From Prevotella sp. oral taxon 475 (lineage in GTDB: Bacteria; Bacteroidota; Bacteroidia; Bacteroidales; Bacteroidaceae), in the NCBI RefSeq assembly GCF_018127805.1, contig NZ_CP072334.1, positions 496,001-560,000 on the forward strand: DNA of 64,000 nt, written 5' to 3'. The notes under the pieces were generated by a model. The model worked only from the letters and a program-made list of their open reading frames with translations, had not been told where the DNA came from and searched no databases. This document shows positions 52,737 to 61,746 of this stretch, piece after piece. How positions within the stretch are numbered: the stretch's first letter is position 1; each line of letters opens with the position of its first letter. The position numbers were made by a program, and so were the translations under genes.

Positions 52737-54782
52737 CTATCCCACTTGGCTGCCCGGTTTCACTTTCCGTAGCAACGAGGTGACGCTGAGGTCGCCATTG
52801 AAGTCTTCGGCCGAAAGAATCATCCCCTGACTCTCGATGCCCATCAGCTTGCGAGGTGCGAGATTGGCGATGAAAAGCACATCCTTTCCTATGAGTTCTT
52901 CGGGCTCGTAGAACTTCGCAATGCCGCTAACGATAGTTCGATCGGTGCCGCTGCCATCGTCGAGGGTGAACTTCAGCAGTTTGTTGGCTTTCTTCACCTT
53001 TTCGCAGGCCTTGATATGGCCCACGCGGAGGTCGAGTTTCTCAAAGTCGGAAAAGTCGATGACGGGTTTGATCTCTTTGGCTCTGTAGGCCGCTTCCTCG
53101 TTGGCGCGTTTCGTAGCCTCTAACTTCTGCCGTTGCGCTTCGATGGTTTCGTCTTCGATTTTCTCGAAAAGCAGTTCGGGTTCTGCCAGTTGGTAGCCGG
53201 GTTTGAGTATCTCAGTGTTGCTCAGTTCGTCCCAGTTGAAACGGTCGAGGTTTAGCATTCGTCGCAGTTTGGCACTGCTAAAAGGCAAGAAAGGCTCGAA
53301 GGCGATGGAGAGATGGGCCACCAATTGCAGCGAGATATACAAGATTGTTTCTACGCGTTTGGGGTCGGTTTTCCATACTTTCCAGGGTTCGCACTCGGTG
53401 ATATATCGATTTCCGATGCGCGCAAGGTTCATGGCTTCTTTCTGTGCATCGCGGAATTTGAACACGTCGAGCAGACTTTCCACCTTTGTTTTCACTTCTT
53501 TCAATTCGTTCAAGGCCTGTCTGTCCGCTTCAAGAAGTTCTCCGCAGGCAGGCACAATGCCGTTGAAATATTTCTTTGTGAGCTGAAGTGCGCGGTTAAC
53601 GAAGTTTCCATACACCGCCACCAGTTCGTTATTGTTGCGCTCTTGAAAGTCTTTCCACGTAAAATTGTTATCTTTCGTCTCGGGTGCGTTGGCTGTCAGC
53701 ACATAGCGAAGCACGTCTTGCTTACCGGGAAAGTCAACTAAATACTCGTGAAGCCACACGGCCCAGTTCTTGGAAGTAGAGATTTTGTCGTCTTCTAAGT
53801 TCAAAAACTCGTTGGCAGGAACGTTTTCCGGCAAGATATAACCACCGTGTGCTTTGAGCATTACGGGAAAAACGATGCAATGAAAGACGATGTTGTCTTT
53901 ACCGATGAAGTGAATCAAGCGCGTATCGGGAGCCTTCCACCACTGCTCCCAGCTATCGGGCAGGAGCTCTTTGGTATTGGAAATGTAGCCGATAGGGGCG
54001 TCGAACCACACGTAGAGTACCTTTCCGTCGGCTCCTTCCACCGGAACGGGGATGCCCCAGTCGAGATCTCGCGTCATAGCTCGAGGCTGAAGGTCGAGGT
54101 CGAGCCAGCTTTTGCACTGCCCATAGACGTTGGAACGCCACTCCTGATGCCCCTCTAAGATCCATGTTTTGAGCCACTCCTGATACTCGTTGAGCGGCAA
54201 ATACCAGTTCTTGGTCTTCTTCAGAACTGGCGAAGAACCGCTGATGGTAGACCGTGGATGGAGCAATTCGGTGGGAGAGAGGTCTCTTCCGCATTTCTCG
54301 CACTGGTCTCCATACGCCCCTTCATTGTGGCAATGCGGGCATTCGCCTGTGATATAGCGATCGGCGAGGAACTGTTTGGCCTCCTCGTCGTAGTATTGTT
54401 CGGTTTCTTTTTCCAGCAGTTTCCCCTCTTCATAGAGCTTGCGGAAGAAGTCGCTGGCCAGCTGATGGTGTGTCTTCGAGGTGGTTCGGCTATAGATATC
54501 GAAAGAGATACCGAAGTCTTCGAAGCTCTTTTTAATCATCGAATGGTAGCGATCCACAATATCTTGCGGTGTAACGCCCTCTTTGCGGGCTCTGATGGTG
54601 ATGGGAACGCCATGTTCGTCGGAGCCGCCGATAAAGATCACGTCTTGGTTTTTCAACCTCAGATAACGCACATAGATATCTGCGGGCACGTATACGCCGG
54701 CCAAATGTCCGATGTGCACACCGCCATTGGCATAGGGAAGAGCTGCAGTAACGGTGGTGCGCTGATAGTTTTTCTGTTCCAT
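52737..54782 (-). CDS. metG: Methionyl-tRNA synthetase with C-terminal tRNA-binding domain
   Basis: This 681-residue enzyme charges tRNA-Met. The catalytic HIGH motif is [16 protein letters not shown], zinc ligands lie in CPHCHNEG and QCEKCG, and the KMSKS-type loop reads [12 protein letters not shown]. The C-terminal part from about residue 575 ([17 protein letters not shown]) is the tRNA-binding OB-fold domain that promotes dimerisation, and it ends in the usual GMILSAED motif. The ATG at 54782 ([17 protein letters not shown]) fits the family start. A -7 box lies 30 bp upstream. Confidence 0.97.
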   Translation of the reverse strand: MEQKNYQRTTVTAALPYANGGVHIGHLAGVYVPADIYVRYLRLKNQDVIFIGGSDEHGVPITIRARKEGVTPQDIVDRYHSMIKKSFEDFGISFDIYSRTTSKTHHQLASDFFRKLYEEGKLLEKETEQYYDEEAKQFLADRYITGECPHCHNEGAYGDQCEKCGRDLSPTELLHPRSTISGSSPVLKKTKNWYLPLNEYQEWLKTWILEGHQEWRSNVYGQCKSWLDLDLQPRAMTRDLDWGIPVPVEGADGKVLYVWFDAPIGYISNTKELLPDSWEQWWKAPDTRLIHFIGKDNIVFHCIVFPVMLKAHGGYILPENVPANEFLNLEDDKISTSKNWAVWLHEYLVDFPGKQDVLRYVLTANAPETKDNNFTWKDFQERNNNELVAVYGNFVNRALQLTKKYFNGIVPACGELLEADRQALNELKEVKTKVESLLDVFKFRDAQKEAMNLARIGNRYITECEPWKVWKTDPKRVETILYISLQLVAHLSIAFEPFLPFSSAKLRRMLNLDRFNWDELSNTEILKPGYQLAEPELLFEKIEDETIEAQRQKLEATKRANEEAAYRAKEIKPVIDFSDFEKLDLRVGHIKACEKVKKANKLLKFTLDDGSGTDRTIVSGIAKFYEPEELIGKDVLFIANLAPRKLMGIESQGMILSAEDFNGDLSVTSLLRKVKPGSQVG

Positions 54783-54811
54783 CGATCTTTCTTTTAATGA
54801 AATTTTGCCTG

Positions 54812-54819
54812 CAAAAGTA
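54812..54819 (-). promoter_or_regulatory. -7 box TACTTTTG for metG
   Basis: On the minus strand this reads TACTTTTG, 30 bp before the metG ATG. Confidence 0.65.
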
Positions 54820-54887
54820 CGATTTTTCTGTGGAAAACCGTCATGAAACCGTGCGGGATTGAGGAAGAAAAGTACATCTTTCAAAAC

Positions 54888-54928
54888 AAGAAAAAACCGC
54901 TTGAAGCGCAGCGTAGGGCTTCAAGCGG
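54888..54928 (-). terminator. Terminator of the M20 dipeptidase gene
   Basis: Arms CCGCTTGAAGC (54897-54907) and GCTTCAAGCGG (54918-54928) are perfect; the minus-strand T-run comes from the A-run at 54888-54896. It lies just beyond the stop at 54948. Confidence 0.88.
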
Positions 54929-54947
54929 CTGTCGATGGAGGAGTGTT

Positions 54948-56315
54948 TCAGTTGTCGTTCTCCCGATCGTACTCTAAGTGGAAGCCCACAACTGCCTCTA
55001 TTCCCTTGCGGAACATATTCAAGGGCATGTTTTCGTTGGGTGAGTGGATGGCATTCGACTCCAGACCGAAGCCCATCAGAACCGTCTTTACGCCCAAAAT
55101 CCGCTCGAACGTAGAGATGATAGGGATGCTACCCCCTAAGCGCACGGCCAGCGGACGCTTGCCGAACACCGCCTCAATGCCCCGTTCGGCTGCTTTGTAG
55201 GCGGGCATATCGATGGGGCAGACGTAGCCTTGTCCGCCGTGAAGGAACTTGATATCCACCTTCACCGAGCGGGGAGCAACGCGTTTGAAATAGTCGATCA
55301 CCAGTTGTCCCACCTCCTGATAGTCCTGATTCGGCACCAATCGGCACGACAATTTGGCATAAGCCTTCGAGGCAATGACGGTTTTTGCCCCGTCGCCGGT
55401 ATAGCCTCCCCAGATTCCGCACACGTCGAACGAAGGTCGGAAGCCCGTTCTCTCAATGGTGCTATAGCCCTTTTCGCCGGTCAGTTCGTCCACATCAATC
55501 GCTTGTTTGTAAGCGTCGAGGTCGAGTGGGATAGCGGCCAGCATCTCGCGTTCTTCGGTTGTGGGTTCCTCCACCTTGTCGTAGAAACCGGGAAAGAGGA
55601 TCCGTCCGTCTTCGTTGGTTACATTGGCGATGAGTTGACACAGAACGTTGATGGGGTTGGCGATGGCTCCACCGTAGTGACCCGAGTGCACATCGCGATT
55701 CGGACCGGTTACTTCTATCTGCCAATAGGCGATGCCGCGCAGACCGGTGGTGAGTGTCGGTACATTTTCGGCTATCATACTGGTGTCTGAAACGAGGATA
55801 ACGTCGCACTTTAAGAGTTCTTGATGCTCCTCGATAAAGGCACCCAGACTGGGCGAACCCACTTCTTCCTCACCCTCGAGAATGAATTTGATGTTGTGTT
55901 TGAGCAGCCCTTGCTTGGCTACATATTCAAAAGCCTTGGCCTGAATGAAAGATTGGCCTTTGTCGTCGTCGGCTCCGCGGGCCCAGATATGCCCGTCGCG
56001 CACCTCCGCTTCAAAAGGTTCGCTCTTCCAAAGTTCGAACGGTTCGGCCGGCATCACGTCGTAATGCCCGTAGATGAGCACCGTCTTGGCGTTGGGATCT
56101 ACCATCTTTTCGCCGTAGACCATGGGGTTTCCAGCCGATGGCATCACCTCGGCGCGGTCGGCACCGGCCATCAACAGCAGTTCTTTCCACCGTTCGGCAC
56201 AGCGCAACATGTCGGGTTTGTGTGCCTGTTGGGCACTGACACTGGGGATGCGAATCAGGCTGAAGAGCTCTTGCAGCATCCTTTCCTCGTTTTCTTGGAT
56301 ATACTTTTTGATCAT
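54948..56315 (-). CDS. M20-family dipeptidase (ArgE/DapE/CPG2-like)
   Basis: This 455-residue zinc peptidase has motifs LIYGHYDVMPAEP (first metal His-x-Asp), WARGADDDKGQ (bridging Asp), LEGEEEVGSPS (catalytic Glu and metal Glu), VSDTSM, DVHSGHYGG and LMGFGLESNAIHSPNE. It hydrolyses dipeptides or N-acyl amino acids; in this group cytosolic dipeptidases such as PepV or beta-Ala-Xaa enzymes are the nearest. The ATG at 56315 (MIKKYIQEN) fits the family better than the upstream ATG at 56351. It converges on metG from the same strand side, with its own terminator between. Confidence 0.88.
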   Translation of the reverse strand: MIKKYIQENEERMLQELFSLIRIPSVSAQQAHKPDMLRCAERWKELLLMAGADRAEVMPSAGNPMVYGEKMVDPNAKTVLIYGHYDVMPAEPFELWKSEPFEAEVRDGHIWARGADDDKGQSFIQAKAFEYVAKQGLLKHNIKFILEGEEEVGSPSLGAFIEEHQELLKCDVILVSDTSMIAENVPTLTTGLRGIAYWQIEVTGPNRDVHSGHYGGAIANPINVLCQLIANVTNEDGRILFPGFYDKVEEPTTEEREMLAAIPLDLDAYKQAIDVDELTGEKGYSTIERTGFRPSFDVCGIWGGYTGDGAKTVIASKAYAKLSCRLVPNQDYQEVGQLVIDYFKRVAPRSVKVDIKFLHGGQGYVCPIDMPAYKAAERGIEAVFGKRPLAVRLGGSIPIISTFERILGVKTVLMGFGLESNAIHSPNENMPLNMFRKGIEAVVGFHLEYDRENDN

Positions 56316-56351
56316 AAGTTGGGGTTGATGATTGTTGAGTGATTGAGTCAT

Positions 56352-56900
56352 GGAAGATACCAAATGGGCCCATCGACTGTCTTTGGATGTTCTCCGCGCT
56401 TTTCTCTCCTTTTATATATAGGGGTGATGAGCAGATGAGGGCGGAGATGAAGCGGCTTTTTCGATGGACAGGGTAAAGTTAGTGTTTTTACGGATAGGAT
56501 GTTTGTTTTACAGAAACTTTAACTTTTAAGTCATTCGCAGAGGGCTTCTCGTTGCAGTAGTACCCTTTTTCTCGGGCAGATTTGGTTTCTTTTCTGACTA
56601 AGTTAGGGGATTGGGAGTAGGTTTCGGCCTGTTTCAACCTCTAACTGGGAGAGATTGGATAGACCAAGACCTATGGCCTTGTTTTCTCTCTACGTACCGT
56701 AGACATGGTAGGCGCGCTTCGCTTGCCAACCTTGCTCTACCAACAGGCCAACCGCTATGCGGTTGTTTGCGCAAAGATATTGGAGAGAGAGCTCGAACAA
56801 ACAAGAAAACAGACGCATCGCGTAGCGATTGTTTGCGTAAGGGTATGTAAGGTCTGTCAACAAGCAAAGTAAGTATTTGATTGTCAAGGTGTTATAAAAC
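56352..56900. other. Gene-free stretch with short dispersed repeats
   Basis: I see no credible gene, tRNA or RNA here. At 56715-56744 there is a 30-bp match to 42221-42250. Short inverted and direct motifs (CGGTTGTTTGCGCAA, CGATTGTTTGCGTAA) recur at about 56760 and 56828. An open frame of 77 codons on the minus strand is built from these repeats and has no protein-like pattern. Confidence 0.5.
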
Positions 56901-56906
56901 GAATTT

Positions 56907-56990
56907 CAAAAGCTAAGATAATGGCGTGCAAAAGCTAAGAAAACGCAAGGCAAAAGCTAAGAGATGGGCATGCAAAAGCTTAGCTTTTGA
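56907..56990. repeat. Four 22-bp repeats, CAAAAGCTAAG theme, palindromic last unit
   Basis: CAAAAGCTAAG starts at 56907, 56929 and 56951, and a variant at 56973 reads CAAAAGCTTAGCTTTTG, a palindrome around one base. All steps are 22 bp. A G/A-rich array of the same period follows at once. Confidence 0.93.
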
Positions 56991-56998
56991 GTAGTAAG

Positions 56999-57108
56999 GA
57001 GGGAAGTAGTAAGTAGTAAGGAGGGGAGGAGTAAGTAGTAAGGAGGGGAGGAGTAGGTGGTAAGGGGGGAAGTAGTAAGTAGTAAGGAGGGGAGGAGTAA
57101 AGAGAAAT
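56999..57108. repeat. Five 22-bp purine-rich repeats, GAGGGGAGGAGTAAG theme
   Basis: GAGGGGAGGA-like motifs occur at 56999, 57021, 57043, 57065 and 57087, in 22-bp steps. The units are nearly pure G and A on the plus strand with no dyad core, unlike the other arrays. The array begins within one unit of the CAAAAGCTAAG array. Confidence 0.85.
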
Positions 57109-57178
57109 AGGATTGTTTTTTATGGCGAAATAGCACAAACTCAACTGTAAAAGAGCTTAAAAACTAAGAAAATCTGTG

Positions 57179-57186
57179 TAACTTTG
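57179..57186 (+). promoter_or_regulatory. -7 box TAACTTTG for the purine uptake operon
   Basis: TAACTTTG matches TAnnTTTG, 90 bp before the ATG at 57277. The leader of about 80 bases contains no riboswitch pattern that I can recognise. Confidence 0.65.
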
Positions 57187-57276
57187 CAGGCAATTGCGGG
57201 TGCCGATACACTGACCATCGGTGGTTTCGGTATTCTCATCTCTGACATAAGACAATCAATCATCTGAAAAAACAAC

Positions 57277-57981
57277 ATGAAAAAGCTATTTGCTGTGGCC
57301 CTCGCCTTTGTGGCAGGCCTGTCGGTGCAGGCACAAAACGTGCAGTTGCACTACGACTTCGGTCATCTCAACGACAATCTCTCTACACGTCCTCACCTCA
57401 CAACGACGGTGGAAATGTTCAAACCCGACCGGTGGGGAAACACGTTTTTCTTTGTCGATATGGACTATGCCGATAATGGCGTGGCAGCTGCCTATTGGGA
57501 GATTTCGCGCGAATTGAAGTTTTGGAAAGCTCCCCTGGCCGTGCATGTAGAGTATAACGGCGGACTGGGCAAGGGCGTAGGCTCGTATAAAGATGCTTAT
57601 CTGGCAGGTGCCACTTATAGCTGGGACGAACAAAACTTCAATTCGGGCTTTACGTTCACGCCGATGTACAAGTTCCTTGCGAAGCAAAGACAGAGCCATT
57701 CGTGGCAACTCACCGCTACTTGGTATCTACATTTTGCCAAACATCTCTTCACTTTCAATGGCTTTGTCGACCTTTGGGGAGATCGTCGCTTCGACAACGG
57801 TCGGAACCTCTGCGTCCTGATCACCGAACCGCAGTTCTGGTTCAACCTGAATCACCTCAAAGGTGTGCCCGATGACTTGAAACTGAGCCTGGGAACTGAG
57901 TGGGAAATCAGCAATAACTTTGTCAATCAAAACCATCGCTGGTACTGGCTGCCCACGTTAGCAGCGAAATGGACCTTCTAA
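57277..57981 (+). CDS. DUF5020-family outer membrane protein (Tsx-like channel)
   Basis: This 234-residue protein has a signal peptide ending AGLSVQAQ and many short amphipathic strands ending in aromatic residues, as in a small beta barrel (LTTTVEMFKPDRWGNTFFFV, NGGLGKGVGSYKDAYLAGAT, and a final ...LAAKWTF with a terminal Phe, typical of Bam-assembled barrels). The family is DUF5020, related to nucleoside channel Tsx. The next gene, after 18 bp, is a purine permease, which supports a role as an outer-membrane nucleoside or base channel. Confidence 0.82.
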   Translation: MKKLFAVALAFVAGLSVQAQNVQLHYDFGHLNDNLSTRPHLTTTVEMFKPDRWGNTFFFVDMDYADNGVAAAYWEISRELKFWKAPLAVHVEYNGGLGKGVGSYKDAYLAGATYSWDEQNFNSGFTFTPMYKFLAKQRQSHSWQLTATWYLHFAKHLFTFNGFVDLWGDRRFDNGRNLCVLITEPQFWFNLNHLKGVPDDLKLSLGTEWEISNNFVNQNHRWYWLPTLAAKWTF

Positions 57982-57999
57982 TATTGATCCACTCCATCC

Positions 58000-59298
58000 A
58001 TGTCTTTCTATTCTCTCTTGGGCTTCGACCCCAAAAAACATCAACTCCGCACGGAGTTGACCGCTGGCATCACCACGTTTCTCACCATGAGTTACATCCT
58101 GGCGGTGAACCCCGACATACTGAGTGCTGCCCAAATGGATAAAGGGGCGGTGTTCACGGCTACGGCTTTGGCCTCTGCTTTGGGCACGCTCTTTATCGCT
58201 TTTCTGGCCAAACTGCCCTTTGCACAGGCCCCCGGTATGGGTATCAACGCCTTTTTTGCTTTCACCTTGGTAAAAGCAATGGGCTATTCTTGGGAGGCTG
58301 CACTGGCGGCAGTCTTTGTAGAAGGATTGATTTTCATTCTTCTCACTGCGCTCAACATCCGTGAGCAAATCGTGAAGTGTATCCCCCGGAATCTGCGATT
58401 TGCCATCTCGGGCGGACTGGGCCTTTTTATTGCTTTCATTGGACTGAAGAACGCCGGCCTTATCGTGGCCAATGAGGCTACGTTCGTTACGCTCGGGGCT
58501 TTCACGCCTACGGTTGTGCTGGCTTGTATCGGTATCATCATGAGTGGGGCACTCATCGTTTTGAAAGTGCGCGGTGCGCTATTCTATAGCATTCTGATCT
58601 GTACGATCATCGGAATCCCGATGGGCATCACGCAGATCCCCCAGGGCTTTATGCCCGTTTCGATGCCCCACAGCATCGCACCCACCTTTCTCAAACTCGA
58701 CTTTCGTGCGTTGCTCAATGCCGACATGGTGCTCACCATCTTCGTGTTGGTGTTTATCGACATCTTCAACACCCTGGGAACGCTCATCGGAACGGCTGCC
58801 AAAACCGATATGATGGACGAAAATGGCAACGTGAAGAATATCCGACAGGCGCTGATGGCCGATGCTATCGCTACCTCTACGGGAGCATTGCTCGGTACAT
58901 CCACCGTGACTACCTTCGTAGAGAGTGCTGCGGGCGTGGCCGAGGGTGGGCGAACGGGACTCACTGCCTTGACAACAGCCGCGCTTTTCCTTGTGGCCCT
59001 GTTCCTGGCTCCGGTGTTTCTCGTCATCCCGTCGGCAGCCACTACGGGCGCACTGGTGTTGGTGGGCGTCTTTATGCTGGAGTCGATCAAGAAAATCGAC
59101 CTGCAAGACATCTCGGAAGCTTTGCCTTGCTTCATCACCGTGTTGACGATGGTGCTCACTTACAGCATTGCCGAGGGCATGGCGTTGGGGTTGATCAGCT
59201 ATACATTGGTGAAACTGTTGAGCGGACACTATCGTGATGTCAATCTAACCCTTTTTATCGTCAGCGGATTGCTCATTCTTCGGTATGTTTTTCAATAA
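58000..59298 (+). CDS. NCS2-family purine permease (AzgA-like)
   Basis: This 432-residue inner-membrane protein is an AzgA-type proton symporter for adenine, guanine or hypoxanthine. The AzgA-type signatures are TELTAGITTFLTMSYILAVN, APGMGINAFFAFTLV and MADAIATSTGALLGTSTVTT, with FVESAAGVAEGGRTGLTA after them. About twelve to fourteen hydrophobic segments are seen. It lies 18 bp after the DUF5020 gene and overlaps the EEP gene behind it by 14 bp, so the three are one operon. Confidence 0.93.
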   Translation: MSFYSLLGFDPKKHQLRTELTAGITTFLTMSYILAVNPDILSAAQMDKGAVFTATALASALGTLFIAFLAKLPFAQAPGMGINAFFAFTLVKAMGYSWEAALAAVFVEGLIFILLTALNIREQIVKCIPRNLRFAISGGLGLFIAFIGLKNAGLIVANEATFVTLGAFTPTVVLACIGIIMSGALIVLKVRGALFYSILICTIIGIPMGITQIPQGFMPVSMPHSIAPTFLKLDFRALLNADMVLTIFVLVFIDIFNTLGTLIGTAAKTDMMDENGNVKNIRQALMADAIATSTGALLGTSTVTTFVESAAGVAEGGRTGLTALTTAALFLVALFLAPVFLVIPSAATTGALVLVGVFMLESIKKIDLQDISEALPCFITVLTMVLTYSIAEGMALGLISYTLVKLLSGHYRDVNLTLFIVSGLLILRYVFQ

Positions 59299-60229
59299 CA
59301 TCAAACGCTTGTTGGCAGGGGCGATGCTGTGCATGGCTCTTGCCGCCGAGAGTCAAGGCCTGTTTGTCGGTAGCTACAACATCCGATATAAGAACGACGG
59401 AGACGCTCAAAAAGGCTTTCTTTGGGACAAGAGATGTCAGGTGATTTGCGATCAAGTCAACTTTGAATCGCCCGACGTTTTCGGTGCGCAAGAGGTGTTG
59501 GCAGAGCAATTGCACGATCTCTTGTGCCGTCTTCCACGCTATCGCTATATCGGTGTGGGGCGAGATGATGGTCGGGAGGCAGGCGAGTATGCTGCCATCT
59601 TCTATCGATACGATCAAGTGGAACGGCTCGAAGAGGGGCATTTTTGGCTTTCCCAAACGCCAGATGTGCCTTCGTTGGGATGGGATGCAGCCTGCATTCG
59701 CATTTGCACTTGGGGCAAATTCAGACAGAAAGATACGGGGTGGACGTTCTATTTCTTCAATCTGCACACCGACCATGTGGGCGTAACGGCACGCCGAGAG
59801 GCTGCCAAATTAGTGCTGAAGAAGATCAGAGAGATGGCCGGACCGGGGGTTCCTGTGATTCTTACGGGCGACTTCAATGTGGATCAGACCGACGAGACCT
59901 ATGCGCTCTTTACTCGCTCGGGACTTCTTGACGACTCGTACACGCTGGCCCGACAGCGTTTTGCCGAGAATGGAACGTTTAATAGCTTCGACCCGAGTCT
60001 GAAAACCGACAGTCGTATCGACCATATCTTTGTGTCAAAAGGTTTTCAGGTGCCGGCCTATGCTGTGCTGCCCAACTTCTATTGGACGGAGGACAAGGCT
60101 TCTTCGTTACAGAAAGGGGCTGATGCTCCGCAGCAAATCAACCTCAGTAGGCATACCCTTCGCCCTGCTTCCGACCATTATCCGGTTTTTGTCAGACTGT
60201 TGTGGCAGGGCCAACGCTCAGTGAGATGA
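59285..60229 (+). CDS. Exported endonuclease/exonuclease/phosphatase family protein
   Basis: This 314-residue protein has a signal peptide (RLLAGAMLCMALAAESQG). EEP motifs are FVGSYNIRYKND, DVFGAQEVL (Glu), FFNLHTDHVG, VILTGDFNVD (Asp and Asn), SRIDHIFVS and LRPASDHYPVFV. It is a metal-dependent phosphodiesterase or phosphatase outside the cytoplasm. Its start overlaps the permease gene by 14 bp. A role in freeing bases or nucleosides from nucleic acids or nucleotides before uptake is plausible, but the fold also covers lipid and sugar phosphates. A terminator follows. Confidence 0.88.
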   Translation: MFFNNIKRLLAGAMLCMALAAESQGLFVGSYNIRYKNDGDAQKGFLWDKRCQVICDQVNFESPDVFGAQEVLAEQLHDLLCRLPRYRYIGVGRDDGREAGEYAAIFYRYDQVERLEEGHFWLSQTPDVPSLGWDAACIRICTWGKFRQKDTGWTFYFFNLHTDHVGVTARREAAKLVLKKIREMAGPGVPVILTGDFNVDQTDETYALFTRSGLLDDSYTLARQRFAENGTFNSFDPSLKTDSRIDHIFVSKGFQVPAYAVLPNFYWTEDKASSLQKGADAPQQINLSRHTLRPASDHYPVFVRLLWQGQRSVR

Positions 60230-60233
60230 AACG

Positions 60234-60265
60234 AAAAGATGGAGAAAAGGCTCCATCTTTTTGAT
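60234..60265 (+). terminator. Terminator of the purine uptake operon
   Basis: Arms AAAAGATGGAG (60234-60244) and CTCCATCTTTT (60251-60261) are perfect with a 6-base loop and a T-rich tail. The bases from 60266 to 60510 are AT-rich and show nothing I can support. Confidence 0.88.
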
Positions 60266-60516
60266 TTTTATAAAGGATGTCTTTGGCTTTTGCAGACAGA
60301 CATCAGGCCTTGATGGGTGACATCGATCTTTGTGATGAATTGGCAAGAGAGGTTGACTTGATGGGGCTTACACCTTATTATATATATGAAAAACACTCCA
60401 AGCGGGGATAAAGGAAAACGATTTGCAGGAACGAAGTACAGATTTTTTACCCCTTAAAGGAAAAGAATAAATTAAAAAATATCTAATTTGGTGTTTTTGA
60501 TTCTAAAAAATAAGTC

Positions 60517-60524
60517 TATCTTTG
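60517..60524 (+). promoter_or_regulatory. -7 box TATCTTTG for the namZ operon
   Basis: TATCTTTG matches TAnnTTTG, 27 bp before the ATG at 60552, with TTG at 60497-60499 upstream. Confidence 0.7.
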
Positions 60525-60551
60525 CCCCATAAGCAACTAAAAACCGCCTGC

Positions 60552-61718
60552 ATGAAAAAACTGATAATAATGCTATGGGTGCTCTGTCTTTCTGTTGTAG
60601 GACAGGCAAAAGAGGAGCGCGTGATCAATGGCGACGAGCAAATAGAAGCCTATATCGGCTTGTTGAAGGGCAAACGAGTGATGCTTTTCTCTAATCATAC
60701 GGGTATGATAGGAGATCAACATGTGCTGGATGTGTTGTTGGAACGAGGGATAAAGGTGGTCGGAATCTTCTCGCCCGAACACGGCTTTCGTGGAAATGCA
60801 GACGCAGGAGAACATGTGGGCAACTCTGTCGATGGGAAAACCGGCGTGGTGATACATTCGCTCTATAACGGAAAAGATGGGCGGCCCGATGAGAATTTGC
60901 TGCGAAAGGCAGATGTCTTGGTCGTTGATATACAAGATGTAGGGCTTCGGTTCTATACCTATTATATCTCTATGATGCGCCTGATGGAGGTCTGTGCGCA
61001 GACCAAAACCAAGGTTTTGGTGCTCGACCGGCCCAATCCTAACGGCTTTTATGTAGACGGTCCTGTGCTGGACATGCGGCATCGGTCGGGTGTTGGCGCG
61101 CTTCCTATCCCCGTTGTACACGGTATGACGCTGGGCGAATTGGCACAAATGATGAACGGAGAGGGCTGGTTGGAGGGCGGAAAACATTGTCGCCTGACGG
61201 TGATCCGCTGCCTGAACTATACCCATCAAACGCGCTACGTCCTGCCGATCGCCCCATCTCCCAATCTGCCTAACATGCAATCGATTTATCTCTATCCATC
61301 GGTCTGTCTCTTCGAGGGCACGGATGTGAGTCTCGGTCGTGGAACAACGCAGCCTTTTCAGCAATATGGGCATCCGCAGATGGTGGGCTATTCGCACCAT
61401 TTTACACCACGAAGCATGCCCGGAGCGAAAACGCCGCCACAGCAAGACCAATGCTGTTATGGCGTGGATTTGAGCCACATGAGTCAGGAAGAAATACAAA
61501 GACGCGGGTTCGACCTCTCGTATGTCATCAACGCCTACCGCAACCTCAACATCGGCGAACGCTTCTTTACGCCCTTCTTTGAAAAACTTGTGGGAGTGGA
61601 CTACATCCGACCGATGATTGCAGAAGGGTGTAGTAACGAAGAGATACGCGCCCAATGGCAGGCAGAGGTGGATCAGTTTAAAACTCGCCGCCGACCCTAT
61701 CTACTTTACAAAGAATAA
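60552..61718 (+). CDS. namZ: Exo-beta-N-acetylmuramidase NamZ-like protein (DUF1343)
   Basis: This 388-residue exported protein (signal LIIMLWVLCLSVVGQA) belongs to DUF1343, the family of NamZ, which removes MurNAc from peptidoglycan ends. Motifs: MLFSNHTGMIG, GIFSPEHGFRG, VDIQDVGLRFYTYYI, VLDRPNPNGFYVDG and CLFEGTDVSLGRGTTQPF. I use the ATG at 60552; the longer frame starts in the promoter. An SSS symporter follows after 28 bp and an amidase-like gene next, a layout seen in MurNAc salvage loci of Tannerella, as far as I recall. Confidence 0.9.
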   Translation: MKKLIIMLWVLCLSVVGQAKEERVINGDEQIEAYIGLLKGKRVMLFSNHTGMIGDQHVLDVLLERGIKVVGIFSPEHGFRGNADAGEHVGNSVDGKTGVVIHSLYNGKDGRPDENLLRKADVLVVDIQDVGLRFYTYYISMMRLMEVCAQTKTKVLVLDRPNPNGFYVDGPVLDMRHRSGVGALPIPVVHGMTLGELAQMMNGEGWLEGGKHCRLTVIRCLNYTHQTRYVLPIAPSPNLPNMQSIYLYPSVCLFEGTDVSLGRGTTQPFQQYGHPQMVGYSHHFTPRSMPGAKTPPQQDQCCYGVDLSHMSQEEIQRRGFDLSYVINAYRNLNIGERFFTPFFEKLVGVDYIRPMIAEGCSNEEIRAQWQAEVDQFKTRRRPYLLYKE

Positions 61719-61746
61719 ACTTGTTACATCTTTTATCTCCTTCTAT

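Noticed and set aside
56634..56867. 77-codon minus-strand frame
   Set aside because: Made of short degenerate repeats; no ribosome site and no recognisable family.
57187..57276. Purine riboswitch in the leader of the purine operon
   Set aside because: The leader lacks the conserved loops of the known purine aptamer.
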